Shown: positions 21,701 through 32,218, counted from the stretch's first letter. The stretch: DNA of 64,000 nucleotides from Ditylenchus dipsaci (GCA_004194705.1 SADC01000622.1:1-64000); one strand, 5' to 3'. The notes: generated from the sequence alone by a model not told the origin. Program-made: numbers and translations.

Positions 21701-24700
21701 TTTAGGCCGCATCGAGCAAAAGTCGAGCGGAGCTATTTGGTCCCTTTTGAGACAGTCTCCAAAACCAACCGCCCAGCCAATACTCTGATCAAAGCTACAA
21801 CGAGGTCACTTCCTTTAGTGTGGACCACTCGGCCATGATGTATGCTGAGATTTTCAGAAAAGTTTGTTTGGCTTTCAAAATTAGTTTGGATTGAGTGAAA
21901 ATCTTTATCAGTTTAGGGAGATGACAAATACTCAACAAACTTTTCACTACCAACAAATTGAGCAACCAAAGCAGCCCAAACTGTGTGTTAGGAGTGCCTT
22001 TTAGAGCCAAATTTGGCTTTATCACGACTCAATCCCTAGAGCAACTGAACGAAATTCAGCTACCTAAATTTAGTAAGCAAATATTAGAGTCTTTGATAAT
22101 CCATTTGGGCCCTATCCGAGAGAAGGACAGTTTTTCTGCCTTGGTCCACCTGTTGATTTTTTGTGATATTTTAGGCTGTAAGCTTAGGCGAGGATAGACC
22201 AGCCTATGTTAGGACTGACTCAAACATGTCTTAGACGAATAATTCAGATTCTTGTTTCAGTCCGTCCTGACATACACTGGCCTACCCTTGCTTAAGCCAG
22301 AAGCCAAAAAAATTTCAAAAAATCAACAGGCGGGATCAAGGCAATAAAACTTTCCTACTCTTGTCTCTCTTTTCAAGCTTTTTATTACAGTCACTATAAT
22401 ATCGCATGACTCTAAGATATGAATCTGAATTATGAGTCTACGATATGTTTTAGTCCGTCCTAACATACGCTGGCCTACCCTTACTGGAGCCCAAATTTCA
22501 CAAAAAAGCAGCAGGGGGACCAAGGTAAAAAACTGTCCTCCTCTCGGATAGGACCGCCATCTTTCCGAAAATAACAAAAAGCACTCGAAACATCTCAGTT
22601 AAACATGCCTTGGGAATTTTTTTTAATTTTTTTCGCATAAAGATGTTTGGAAATTGTAAATAAATTTTTAAGAAAAAAATAATTTTTTTCGAAGGAGAAC
22701 AAGTCCCAACAAGGAGACCAAGTCATATTTTATTCGACGAAACTTTTTCTTTAAGGAAAACCAAGCTTGGGTGATCAATAAATCGAGGTTCGACTGTAGG
22801 TGAATTTTGTCACTTATGAGAAAGCGACTTGCTGGGGAATAAATAAATTTTGAAATCTCAAGTAATTTGTTTATTGATTTTTAATTCAGGTGCTGCCCAA
22901 ATGAAGTCACACAAAAGCTCGAAATCTAAAGATAGATCCACTACTACAACTGTTTCACCAAAACACAAGCCAAGACACCAATCGTATTCTAGAGAAAGTT
23001 CTAGTGCTGCGCTGATTCGAGACCAGCTTTTGCCGAGCACATCTTCCAAACCACTGCTACCTCCTACCACAATGTCCAGTATATTGAGAGGCAAAAGCTC
23101 AATCACAACTATTAAACTGGTCAGACCAACTACTACTGCTACTTCTAAAAGCTCACATACAACAAGAAGACCAGCTACGACAAGGAGCAGGTTTCAAGGT
23201 GAAAATAATGTTCAGACTATTTTTCTAAAAATCTGATTGGAAAGCTTAATCACCTAATATTAGGGCGCAATATGTACTTTTTAAGGACCATGTTCACTAG
23301 TTCCATATTGTCCCCCGTTCATACATAATATTTTCCTAATCATTAAATTTAGATGGGTTTCTAAAAGAAATAAACTTAAACAAAATTCTAGGCCTTGATT
23401 TGTTATAAACTCAATCAAAAGCTCATACATTAATCCCGCGATTATGAAAATTTTTGCCCTCTACGACAATAGGACGTTTTTTTTTGGCTTGCCCCCCTGT
23501 TGTTTTTCGCACATTTTAGTTTTGACTAGTCATTTTATTTTCTGCTATTTATTGCGTCTTTTACAATCAAATGTTAAAGCAATAATGGTTCGAAGATTAA
23601 TTTTTGAAACGACCGAAACCCCTGATTTTACGACCGAAACGCCTGATTTAATCTTTTTTTCTCTATTGAAGCATTTGCAAAAAAAACAGTGGGACCAAGG
23701 CAAAAACAGCGTCCTATTTTTGTATACAGTCAACTCCCTCTATAGTGTAAACCCCGCCATAGTGCACACCTGGCGCCGGTCCCTTAGGTGTGCACTATGG
23801 AGGAAGTTGACTGTAAGGCCAAAATTTGGGGGTTGGGAGAAATGCGGGTGTTGGTGGTACAATTTAGAACGCGTGAACATGATCCTTTAATTTGTTTTTT
23901 GTTTTTTGAACGCTAAGTTTCTTTCTTTCTTTTTGGTAATTTTTCGTCAAAAAAATTTTACGCTTCGAAATGGCAACACATACTAGATAAGCTGACTTTT
24001 TTATACAGTCATAGATGCCGTATCTGCTCTGATTATCAGCCACCCTTTAATTTATACGACACTCTTTAAGCAATTTTGACGGTCAAAACCAACGTTTTTA
24101 CCTATATTGTAGAAAATGTTATCAGCTTGAAAATTTTTAAGCTATGACTAACAACCAGAGCGGTTACGAGATCTTTTTTTTTGAAAATGCATTTTTCCTG
24201 AAAAAAAACATGAGATCACTGCTCAATATCCTAATTTTACAGCCAAATCAGCAGAAGGCTCAGGTTTCAACACCAACTCAGAAGAAGGTCAGCTTCTCAC
24301 TCCCACATCTTTCAAGGAAATTGAGCAAAAAGGTAGAATAGACATTCCAAAACACCAACTAGCCAGCTCAATGGATGAGTCCTTTCCAGCTGGATACTCA
24401 GACTATGAAACAGTGAAGAAGATAATGGATTCCATGGTGGTGGTGACAATCCTCTGGGTCTACTAAAGACTGAAGAAAAAAATGTCAATAGTCAAGGAGT
24501 TACCACTAACAGATGGCAAAACACAAGGATAGGATGGCCATCTACAGCTACCACAGCAAAACCGACTAAAAAAGAAAATACCGATAAGCCAGCGGCTCAG
24601 CCTAACACATTTGTGGACAGGGGAGAACCTTCTATAGGGGTGAAACTTGAGTTTGGATTGCAAATGAAGAGTGTAAAAATGCTTGTGATTAGTTCACTTA

Positions 24701-24738
24701 TAACAATAGATATAGTTTTTAGCCTTTTATTTTTGTAG
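18710..24738 (+). CDS. unrecognised multi-exon gene with Ser/Thr-rich, possibly membrane-anchored C-terminus
   Basis: Exons inferred from GT-AG sites: 18710-19245, 20048-20256, about 21294 or 21324 to 21479, 21527-21660, 22890-23198 and 24243-24738. Exon 1 holds a hydrophobic run (TYFLFLICLFATPATLSF), then a basic RKRRRR cluster resembling a furin site and SSDYCRTENFRDFVLNI. Exon 3 reads TYSDVVYFVDPSSSGAYW. Exon 5 is Ser/Thr/Lys-rich, phase 1 to phase 1, and joins exon 6 in frame. Exon 6 continues as YSDYETV and, after a one-base shift near 24415, FHGGGDNPLGLL and QPNTFVDRGEPS. It ends in a hydrophobic tail (MLVISSLITIDIVFSLLF) that could be a membrane or GPI-type anchor. AATAAA follows at 24762. 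Exons 2, 4 and 6 need single-base shifts to stay open, from assembly indels or decay. I do not recognise the family; a cell-surface or secreted protein is my inference. Confidence 0.55.
19685..19895. mobile_element. hAT-like fragment with GAGTACTCGAA repeats
   Basis: Dense TCGAGTA / TACTCGA motifs in both orientations, between GGACCCTGGTCAAG and an imperfect inverted partner GATGACCTTAGACC. It lies in an intron of the 18.7-24.7 kb gene. Confidence 0.45.
20395..20690. repeat. GCCTTGGTCC-family palindrome
   Basis: Contains ACTTAAACGTATCTTAGACT next to its inverted partner ACTCATGTTTGAGTTCGACC and ends AGCAGGTACCAAGGCGAAAA. It lies in an intron. Confidence 0.6.
20890..21273. mobile_element. TIR element built of GAGTTA/GAGTTC hexamers
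   Basis: Ends GGCATGTTCACGTTGTTAGA and CAACGTGAACAAGCC are inverted. Both arms consist largely of repeated AGAGTT / AACTCT hexamers (positions 20910-21020 and 21130-21260). It inserted immediately before an exon of the host gene. A half-copy is at 13256-13400. Confidence 0.75.
22105..22560. repeat. two GCCTTGGTCC-family palindrome copies
   Basis: TTCTGCCTTGGTCCACCTGT at 22135 and the inverted GGGGGACCAAGGT near 22515 bracket two sets of CAGCCTATGTTAGGACTGAC / CAGTCCGTCCTGACATAC blocks. The outer ends share CTATCCGAGAGAAGGACAGT with its complement. It lies in an intron of the host gene. Confidence 0.7.
23281..23890. mobile_element. TTAA MITE with GGACCATG ends, carrying nested elements
   Basis: Left TTTAAGGACCATGTTCACTA and right GCGTGAACATGATCC|TTTAA. 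Inside are a palindrome of the GCCTTGGTCC family (about 23458-23710) and a Tigger-like MITE (23727-23813). The tips match the AGGACCATG family. Confidence 0.65.
23727..23813. mobile_element. short Tigger-like MITE (nested)
   Basis: TA|CAGTCAACTCCCTCTATAGT to GGAGGAAGTTGACTG|TA, 87 bp, of the same GTGCACAC subtype as the 9.55 kb element. Confidence 0.85.
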
Positions 24739-24761
24739 AGTATGAAAGTTCGTAGAAAATA

Positions 24762-24767
24762 AATAAA
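24762..24767 (+). promoter_or_regulatory. polyadenylation signal
   Basis: AATAAA 24 bases after the stop codon of the 18.7-24.7 kb gene, overlapping a second AATAAA four bases upstream. Confidence 0.6.
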
Positions 24768-24875
24768 GTCTAAAAATCCTAAGAACTAATACAACATATT
24801 TATCCAATTATAAATGCTTTTAAAGATTTTTGAGGCAAGCATGTCGATAACAGTCCCACTATCTATTTAACCAGG

Positions 24876-25405
24876 GTTATTGATGAAAATTTCGAAAAAA
24901 AGGACATTCGGGTAAGAAAGGACATTTTGACCATTTTTGAAGAAAAAGGGTCATTTTTTGCAGTGCTTATTGCTATTTTGGAACAGAAAAAAGATTTTGA
25001 CTGAAACTTCAAAAATAAAAAAGTTTTTGGGGTCCCGAAAAATGGACAAATATTTTAACGCTCCTACAGTCATGTGTTACAATTGCCTCTACTTATAGTA
25101 AAACTCACGCGGAGTACGATGTTGCCGTCGCTCTCGCTTCTATCACGGATAAAGTAGGTGAAAACAGGCCCGGAAGATATTCACCCAGCAAGATCAAAAT
25201 TCAGCTGATTACTACAAGTTTTCAAGCGGTACTACACTATTGTAACGGCAAACCGAATCTTATAATATGTTTAAATGACCGCCAGGAGTTCAGCTTTCTA
25301 ATGATACTAAGCTTAAGTGTTTTCATTTGAGAAGACATGATAAATCATTACTTATTTGTTGGGTAGGGATTTTCCGAAATGTCCTTTCCTCATTTTCTAC
25401 GTCCC
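24876..25405. repeat. possible TIR element with AGGACATT motifs
   Basis: AAAAGGACATTCGGG and GAAAGGACATTTTGACC near the left are mirrored by CCGAAATGTCCTTTCC at the right. The interior has no recognisable gene. Confidence 0.4.
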
Positions 25406-25496
25406 ATAACATGTGTTTAGATTTATTACAGCTAAATTCTTCATACAAAATAAAGAACAGACTTTCACGGTTATTTTTACATTGAATGCACCAATA

Positions 25497-26440
25497 TTTT
25501 GTGAATTGTGCTGACTATGAATTGTCTTGAGTGTGAATTGTCCTGACTTCAATTTGTCCTGAGTGTGAACTGTCCTAACTGTGGATTGTCTGGACTGTGA
25601 ATTTTCCAGACTGTGAATTGTCCTGACTGTGAACTGTCCATACTGTGAAGGATCCTGACTGTGAACTGTTCTGACTGTAAATTGTTCTGACTGTGAATTG
25701 TCTTCGCTGTGATTGATCCAGACTGCGAATTGTTCTGACTGTGAACTGTCCATACTGTGTATGGTCTTGACTGTGAACTGTCCATACTGTGTATGGTCTT
25801 GACTGTGAACTGTTCCGATTGTAAATTGTCCTGTCTGTGAACAGTTTTGGTTGTGAATTGTTCTGACTGTGAATTGACCTGACTGTGAACTGTCTTCACT
25901 GTGATTGCTGACTGTGCATTGTCTTGACTGTAATTTGTGTTGACTGTGAATTATCCTGACTGCGAATTTTCTTGACTGTCAATCGTCCTGACTGTGAACT
26001 GTCCATACTGTGAATTGTCATGACTGTGAATTGTCTTGACTGTTTTTTGTTCTGACTGTGAACTATCCTGACTCTGAATCGGCCTGACTGTGAATTGTCT
26101 GGCTGTGAATCGTCCTGACTGTGAATTGTCCTGACTGTGAATTTTCCTAACTTCGAATTGTCTTTACTGTGGATTGTCTTGACTGTGATATGTCCCGACT
26201 GTGAATTGTGCTGACTATGAATTGTCTTGACTGTGAATTGTTCTCACTTCAATTTGTCCTGAGTGTACACTGTCATATCTGTGAATTGTCTGGACTGTGA
26301 ATCGTCCTGACTGTGAATTGTCCTGACTGTGAACTGTCTTGACTGTGATTTGTATTGAATGTCAATTGTCTTGACTGTGACTTGTCCTTAATGTGAATTT
26401 CCCTGACTGTAGATTGTCTTGACTGTAAACGGTCTTGACT
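25497..26440. repeat. 15-bp minisatellite (CTGACTGTGAATTGT)
   Basis: About 60 imperfect tandem copies of a 15-bp unit over roughly 940 bp, with variants such as CCATACTGTGAACTG. Because 15 is a multiple of three, long open frames exist on the minus strand encoding a five-residue repeat (QSEQF / TVRTV / HSQDN types), but no start context or flanking gene supports translation. Confidence 0.9.
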
Positions 26441-26454
26441 TGACTATTTCAAAG

Positions 26455-26830
26455 GGAGCAGTTCCGGTATACACCCCCCAAGTTTGGTATACAACCACCT
26501 CCCCCCCCCAGTCAAGTTCGGTATACACCCCGTATTTCCTTTAATGATTCATTCTAGTGGCTTTTTCTGATCCCTCAAAATAAGAAAATTTGGCGCTATT
26601 ATAGAATACCCCCCCCCCAAAAATCCGACCTTTAAAAAATGTTGTAACTACCCTTGCAGACAACAAGTTTAGGCTCAGCCCTTAGGCTTGGGGGTAGGCC
26701 AGCGTACGGAAGTTGTGACTAATAAAGAGTTTACGCATATTTTCCGGGATCTGGGACATAAATTTGGGTAGTCTTTACTTAAGTTTTAGAAGGAAAATTT
26801 TTTTGGGGGGGGGGGGGAGGGTATTCTATA
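26455..26830. repeat. C/G-tract-bounded repeat, partner of 12060-12245
   Basis: GGTATACACC repeats at 26467-26530, then the dispersed repeat (26615-26770) between AGAATACCCCCCCC and GGGGAGGGTATTCTAT, which form inverted ends at about 26603 and 26826. Confidence 0.6.
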
Positions 26831-26899
26831 GTAGGGTCGAAAATTTTAAGGTCGATCTTGAGATTTTTGGGTGCTCAACTAGAATCTAAAAAGTGGAAT

Positions 26900-27440
26900 C
26901 TGTGGAGCTCGGGAAGTTAAGAAAACTTTAATAGAAACCTCGCAAAATATTTTATGTAAGCTGAAATTAAGACCCAGAAAGTCGAAGAGGGTGGCTTATC
27001 AGAGCAAATACTCATTACAGCAAATATCTTTTTACGTAAAAAATCAAAAAACATTTTTTACATTGTCTTTAGCGCATAAAATTATGACTAAGAAGACGTA
27101 TAAACACAAAAATTACCACTACTCTTCTACTTAATGAGCGCCTATGAACTCAAAATGCATGAAGCAAACTATATTCACAGTCAACTCTCATAAGATCAAA
27201 AGATCAACTTGTCCAAAAATAAAAATAAACATTTTACATGAATATATACAATTTGAAAATAAAATAGTTTAATGATAGGTGTCAGAGATCGAAAACCACA
27301 CCCTGCAGTAAACCAATGACCAATGCTTTTGTGTTATTAATTTCAGAAGAAAAATTTTTAACTTAAATGTGTAACAAGGGAACTATCCGAGGTGTATTTT
27401 TAAAGATGGGAGATGGCTCGTTTTTTTATCGCCTATTCTT
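26900..27440. other. no gene seen
   Basis: AT-rich sequence without a recognised exon or a clear repeat boundary. Confidence 0.4.
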
Positions 27441-27454
27441 GTAGGTAACACTTT

Positions 27455-28258
27455 ACTTGACCCCGCCCCCCCCCCACGGCTGACCAACTTTTGATGACAA
27501 TTTTGAAAAATTTTTCTCGACCCGATTTAGGCGTGAATTTACCAATCGTTTCCGGTAAAGTGAAAAATTTTTTTTTTCAAACCACAGGAAAAGGGGGGGG
27601 GTATCATGGATTTTAGTCAAAATTTAAAAAATTTGAATTCGCGCCTTTTGAATTTAAAAGGGATTAAGGGCTGTATAGGGAGGGGAATGGAATAAAAGGG
27701 GCCACTTTATGGCAGAACATTAGAAAAAACATATATTGGTATATTCTGGCTGTCTTACCATGTTTTTAACTGAGCCGTGGCAAAAAGAGCCTCTATATAA
27801 AATTTAGGGGCACTTCGGGGCACAGGGGGCTTGGGGGCTTGGAGTTGAGATGCGCACACCCACATACCTTAGACACAAATCACTCGAAGTAACTCTGGAT
27901 GCATGAAAAAAATGCATACCAGAGTTATTTATGCGGTAGGCCCAGTATTCAAAACTATGTTCAACGTCTTCTGTTAGTGGGCCCTGTGTGATTAGTGCCG
28001 CCTTTTATTCCCTTCCCTCCCTATACAGCCCTTAATCCCTTTTAAATTCAAAAGGTGCGAATTCAAATTTTTCAAATTTCGACTAAAATCCATGATACCC
28101 CCCTGTGGTTTGAAAAAAATTTTTTTTCACTTTACCGGAAACGATTCGTAAATTCGCGCCTAAATCGGGTCGAGAAACACGAATATGCAATCGGTTTTTC
28201 AAAATTGTCATCAAAAGTGGGTCAGCCGTGGGGGGGGGGGGGGGTCAAGTAAAGTCAA
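27455..28258. repeat. palindromic element with the shared core (hairpin family 4)
   Basis: Arms 27455-27710 and 27975-28258 are inverted copies (CACGGCTGACCAACTTTTGA; CCCTATACAGCCCTTAATCC and complements) with C/G homopolymer tips. The centre (27770-27970) holds the GAGATGCGCACACCCACATA / GGATGCATGAAAA / TATGCGGTAGGCCC core also found at 6.3 and 53.6 kb. Confidence 0.8.
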
Positions 28259-28407
28259 GCCTTCTTGTAGAGCATTTGCATATTAAGTGTAAAACTGGTT
28301 GCCCCGACCTTATGTCATAAGACAAATTCGGAGGTATGACTCTCCAACTTATCATTTATTTCCGAGAAGTTAATCATGGGTCTTTCTTTAGTTTTTTAAC
28401 TTGTTTA

Positions 28408-28578
28408 CAGTCGAACCTAGATACAGCACGACCCCAACGGACCGACCCTAGGGTGGTTTCGTATCTAGGTGGTGATGTATAGAGAGCTCACTTGACTTAA
28501 TTCTAGTCAAAGCTGACCAGATCGGTCCATTTTCGGGTGGTGTTATATCGAGGGTGGTGTTGTATCCAGGTTCGACTG
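28408..28578. mobile_element. Tigger-like MITE (GTATCTAGGT type)
   Basis: TA|CAGTCGAACCTAGATACAGC to TATCCAGGTTCGACTG, with internal GGTGGTGTTGTAT repeats. The right flank is TG rather than TA. Confidence 0.8.
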
Positions 28579-29212
28579 TGCTTAATTTTTTTTATTCACA
28601 CAATTTTTATTTCAAGTTGTAAAAGTTTAGTACTCACAATGACCACTAGAAAATAGCAAACATTCAAGTAGTAAGAACTAAGCAAGTTCATATAAATTTT
28701 TTTAGAAAAAAGCAAATACAAGTCACATAACGCCATTTTAGGTAAATCAACGTGCCAAATAAGCTGACACATGACTAGCATCAACTTTTTACTAAATTAT
28801 TTTTATATAAACTAACTGAGTTCTTAATATTGGATCCTAGCTGTCGTTTTGAGCACTAAATCTTCTTAAATTGAAATAAAAATTGTGTGAACAAAATATA
28901 AATAAAAAGAGCCATGCCCTTTGCCGTCAATCAGAACTTTAATCGTTCGAATGCGTAAAATAAATTGATTTTCGCTAATTATTGATTTTTTAAAACTTAG
29001 ATAATTAATTAAAACTATAAAGATGATTAGGTGCATCATTTTTCGTCTTAATAGACATTTATATATAATAAAAAATAATTCTGTTTTCTTTGAAAATATA
29101 TTTTCTTTCTTAAATAACCAAACTTTCTGGTTAGTTTTCAGCCATGTTTTTGCTTTGCATCAAACTTATTATTTTTTCTGCATCATTCTATATAGCCCTT
29201 GCTGCCCTTTAG

Positions 29213-31183
29213 AAGATAAAGCATCTGCTGCATCTTTGCCAGATAAAGTGCTACTTACTGAAGTTCAAGCAATTACGCTCCACAAAGACTGGTATACAGC
29301 TGCGCGGAGAATGCCAGCTATTCTCAATTGAAGTGTCAGGGTGGAAGTGCTAATGGCGACTGCAACAGCATGGCTTTAAATGTAGCACAATGCTACAACA
29401 AAGGCTGGGATGGCTACAGTATTCAGTGGGAATGCAAAGCCGAAATGAGAGCTGACTACAAGTTTGGAAAAGTAAGCTAAAAGTTATTATGATTAATTGA
29501 CTATCCGTCTTTTTCACAAGGAGACCTTCAATTTGTAAAATGTCAAGCGCAATAATTTAGTAACAGTTCAAGCTGAATAAACCTCTACTTTGATTAAACC
29601 GCTACCTTTTTTTCATACGATTTGGTCAGGCAAAACGAAATTTATACAAAAATACAACTTCCAATAAACCACCACGCCCGATTAATTGACTATCCGTCTT
29701 TTTTTAACAGCTACCAATTGGCGTCCCCAGTGGTGGAAATTTATGGTTTGATTGTATTCTTGCATTTTTTAAAATTTTTTAAATAAAAAATATTTTGTTG
29801 AGCTCATAGTCGCACCGCCACCAAATTTCAAAGAACCGGCGCTGGCGGCGCTCTAAAATTGACTTTGGCGCCTGACTTTTTCTAAAACAGCGTCAGCTAC
29901 GGTATCCCGCCGCCGCTGTCAATGGCGCTTGGCGGTGTCGCTATGGTTAAGCCATATCATGGTACTACTACAAATTGTTTTTGGATGCCTCCGTCTCTTA
30001 AGCCGATTCTTAAATAATTCAAACAGCTGGAAAATAGCTCGAAAAAAGATTCAATTTTTTGTGTTCGATCATAGGGATGGCAGCATGCGTGATTTATGAC
30101 AGCAAACTTAATGGCCTACCGTAACACTCCACTCTCCACCCCCAAGAATATGAGCTCACTGACATAGTGGTCCATTTTTTTAAATTTGGACGGCGTCCCG
30201 TCCGCCATCTCCAAATTTTCGGCCGGCCGTCCGTCGTCCCGTCCGAGATTTGAAACTTTCGCAGGCCGGCTTCGGCGGCCGGATCGTTGCCTGGCCGTCC
30301 GCCGTCCCGTCCAGAATTCAAACTTTTGCCGGCCGGCCTCCGGCCGGCCAAAACAGCGACGTCCTGGACGGGACGGGGACGGGACGGGCCCGGCCGTACG
30401 GCTGGACCACTATGGTTAAAATGGTTGAGAAATCATACTCTATGAGGGTCTACAACTGGAGAACTTAAACTCTTTGGGAGCAGTGATGTATTTTGCAATT
30501 TTTTTCGCTGCGGCTCATCGCTGTGGCTCCGAAATCCTAATTAAAAAAATTTCTCCGGCTCTCGCTCCGGCACTCAACTTGAAAAAATTTTCTCCGGCTC
30601 TTGCTCTGGGCTCTTGACTTGAAAAAATTTGGCCCTGCTCGGAATCAGAGCAAGAGCCAGAGCAGACCGGAGCCAAAAATTTACGTGTATATTCGTTATA
30701 CGTATATATAAAAATAGATATAAAATTTGGATGTGAAAGGAATCTCCACACAAAAAACTGAAACTTAATTATTGTCATTATCATCATTGTTGAGCTCAAA
30801 ATTAGAAAAAATCCAAGTTTCCAACATAAAAACTACTGTTCAACAGATTCTGATTTCATGTGAGGGCTATGACTTTGCAAAGGATCCATACATATTACGC
30901 AACTCATGCGGGTAAGAATATTACTTGTCACAATTTTAAAATACGATAATCAAATTCCAGCTAACATATGAGCTTGACTATGTTAATACACCGGATAACA
31001 CTGTTTTTATATACTATAGTTACGGCTGCAGTTGCGCCTTTTGCTTTCTGCCTGTCCTACTTTTATGGCAGATACTGCGGTATCAAAAATTTGAAGCCTG
31101 ATACTACAAGATATGGAAGCGGAACACATCATTCCTACCAGTCTGTTTACACGCCTGCTGTTATTATACTAGCGATTTTCTAG
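29213..31183 (+). CDS. SARAF: SARAF, store-operated calcium entry regulator, partial and frameshifted
   Basis: SARAF (TMEM66) is an ER membrane protein that turns down STIM/Orai calcium entry. Exon 29213-29471 reads PDKVLLTEVQAITLHKDWYT, then, after a one-base shift near 29310, QLKCQGGSA, VAQCYNKGWDGYSIQWEC and KFGK. Exon 30847-30911 reads SCEGYDFAKDPYILRNSCG, and the exon from 30961 starts LTYELDY. These follow in order the conserved luminal domain of the family (VLL..V..LTLY; CYNKGWDGYDVQWEC; SCEGYD..DPYVL.GSCGL.Y.L). The 30911/30961 junction is also one base short. A hydrophobic stretch after LTYELDY (about 31005-31065) may be the membrane segment, but the frame there is uncertain. No signal-peptide exon was found upstream. 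The introns hold two short TIR elements. Confidence 0.85.
29805..29945. mobile_element. hAT-like MITE in a SARAF intron (GGCGCT repeats)
   Basis: CATAGTCGCACCGCCA and TGGCGGTGTCGCTATG are inverted ends. Flanks gttgagct / gttaagcc are a degenerate 8-bp duplication. The interior repeats GGCGC motifs. Confidence 0.65.
30163..30415. mobile_element. hAT-like MITE in a SARAF intron (GGCCGGCC/GTCCCGTCC repeats)
   Basis: CATAGTGGTCCA and TGGACCACTATGG are inverted ends. The body is very GC-rich, composed of CCGTCCCGTCC and GGCCGGCC repeats, a strong composition island in an AT-rich intron. Confidence 0.7.
30484..30680. repeat. CTCCGGCTC repeat block in a SARAF intron
   Basis: Repeated TCCGGCTCTCGCTCCGG-like units near a CAGTGATG start, resembling the subterminal blocks of the 5.3 kb hAT MITE (GGCTC / GAGCC units). 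The second terminus was not located. Confidence 0.45.
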
Positions 31184-31199
31184 CAGTTATTCTGGGGCA

Positions 31200-31520
31200 C
31201 TGGTTACTCATCCATGGGATCTAGCATGTGTCAAGTGGTATAGTTTGTTAAGATTGTCGCTGGTGGACAATATTGTTTGAGATCGGCATTGGACCCCTGT
31301 CTGTTTTTGATCAAAATGCATCAGTCGTACTATCCCACTATCTGTTGTCGAAAAAATGCGTTGGCCCCGCTCACGGGGTGTCAAACACGTCGAAAGACAA
31401 AAGCGACACTTTTCTTGTCGAAACAAAAAATTCAAAAATGATTAAGTTTGCTTTTTTCACCATATTTTCTCAACTTTGTATTCTTGCTTGTAACCTATGC
31501 TTGTAATCTATGCTTATGTG
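31200..31520. repeat. sequence inverted relative to 32230-32400
   Basis: CACGGGGTGTCAAACACGTC (31374) resembles the complement of GACGTCTTTGACACCCCGTG (32353). The two copies flank the Tigger-like MITE at 31.8-32.2 kb. AATAAA at 31624-31629 could serve SARAF. Confidence 0.4.
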
Positions 31521-31799
31521 TGTCATATATAAGAAATTTTACATCACTGGATTGGCCAGGACTTGCTCTATTGATTGAAAAAACTTCACCGAATTGCATT
31601 AATATTTCAAAAATTTGAACAAAATAAAGTTTGAATTAACGTCTGTCAGAGTCCAAGCCCCAATTTGTATGGGTTTTTCTCCAAAATTTCTTGTTCAAAA
31701 AAAAGTTCTGGCTGGCCATAAGGTATCGGAATCATTACAACTTTTTGGACCAGATTGATGAAAAAAGATTGATGAAAGTCAAAAGAAAAATTTTAAATA

Positions 31800-32218
31800 A
31801 AGTCGACTCCCGATTTAGTGTACACCCCAAAAGTTAGTTCCCGTCCAGGGCCCGACACTTTTTTTACGCCGATTTTGAAATCTTTTGTCAGTTCTGATTC
31901 GTCAGTCTAGTTCAAAACATCGCAAGGATTCCGATTTTGCCGATCGTTTCTAAAAATACTTAAGATTTGCATTTAGACCGGCAACCCCCGATTTAGTGCA
32001 CACCGTCTTTAAATTTAGGTTTAGACTAAATCGGGGTTGCCGGTCTAAATGCAAATCTTAAGTATTTTTAGAAACGATCGGCAAATCGAATCCTTGCGAT
32101 GTTTTGAACTAGACTGACGAATCAGAACTGACAAAAGATTTCAAAAATCGTATAAAGAAAGTGTTAGGCCATGGGAGGAACGAACTTTTGGAGTGTGCAC
32201 TAAATCGGGAGTCGACTG
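31800..32218. mobile_element. Tigger-like MITE (GATTTAGTG type)
   Basis: AGTCGACTCCCGATTTAGTG to CACTAAATCGGGAGTCGACTG|TA, with the shared subterminal block (GGGCCCGACACTTTTTTTAC; TCGCAAGGATTCCGATTTTG) mirrored on both sides. The left TA is lost. Confidence 0.8.

Noticed and set aside
25397..25899. Two overlapping minus-strand frames of over 115 codons in the GACTGTGAATTGTC region
   Set aside because: They are produced by a 15-bp tandem repeat that keeps phase; no start context, splice sites or flanking exons.
25497..26440. CRISPR array
   Set aside because: Units are 15 bp and contiguous without unique spacers, in a eukaryotic context.
30180..30415. CpG island or promoter of SARAF
   Set aside because: The GC-rich block is bounded by inverted CATAGTGGTCCA ends, lies within an intron and consists of short repeats, so it is a MITE.
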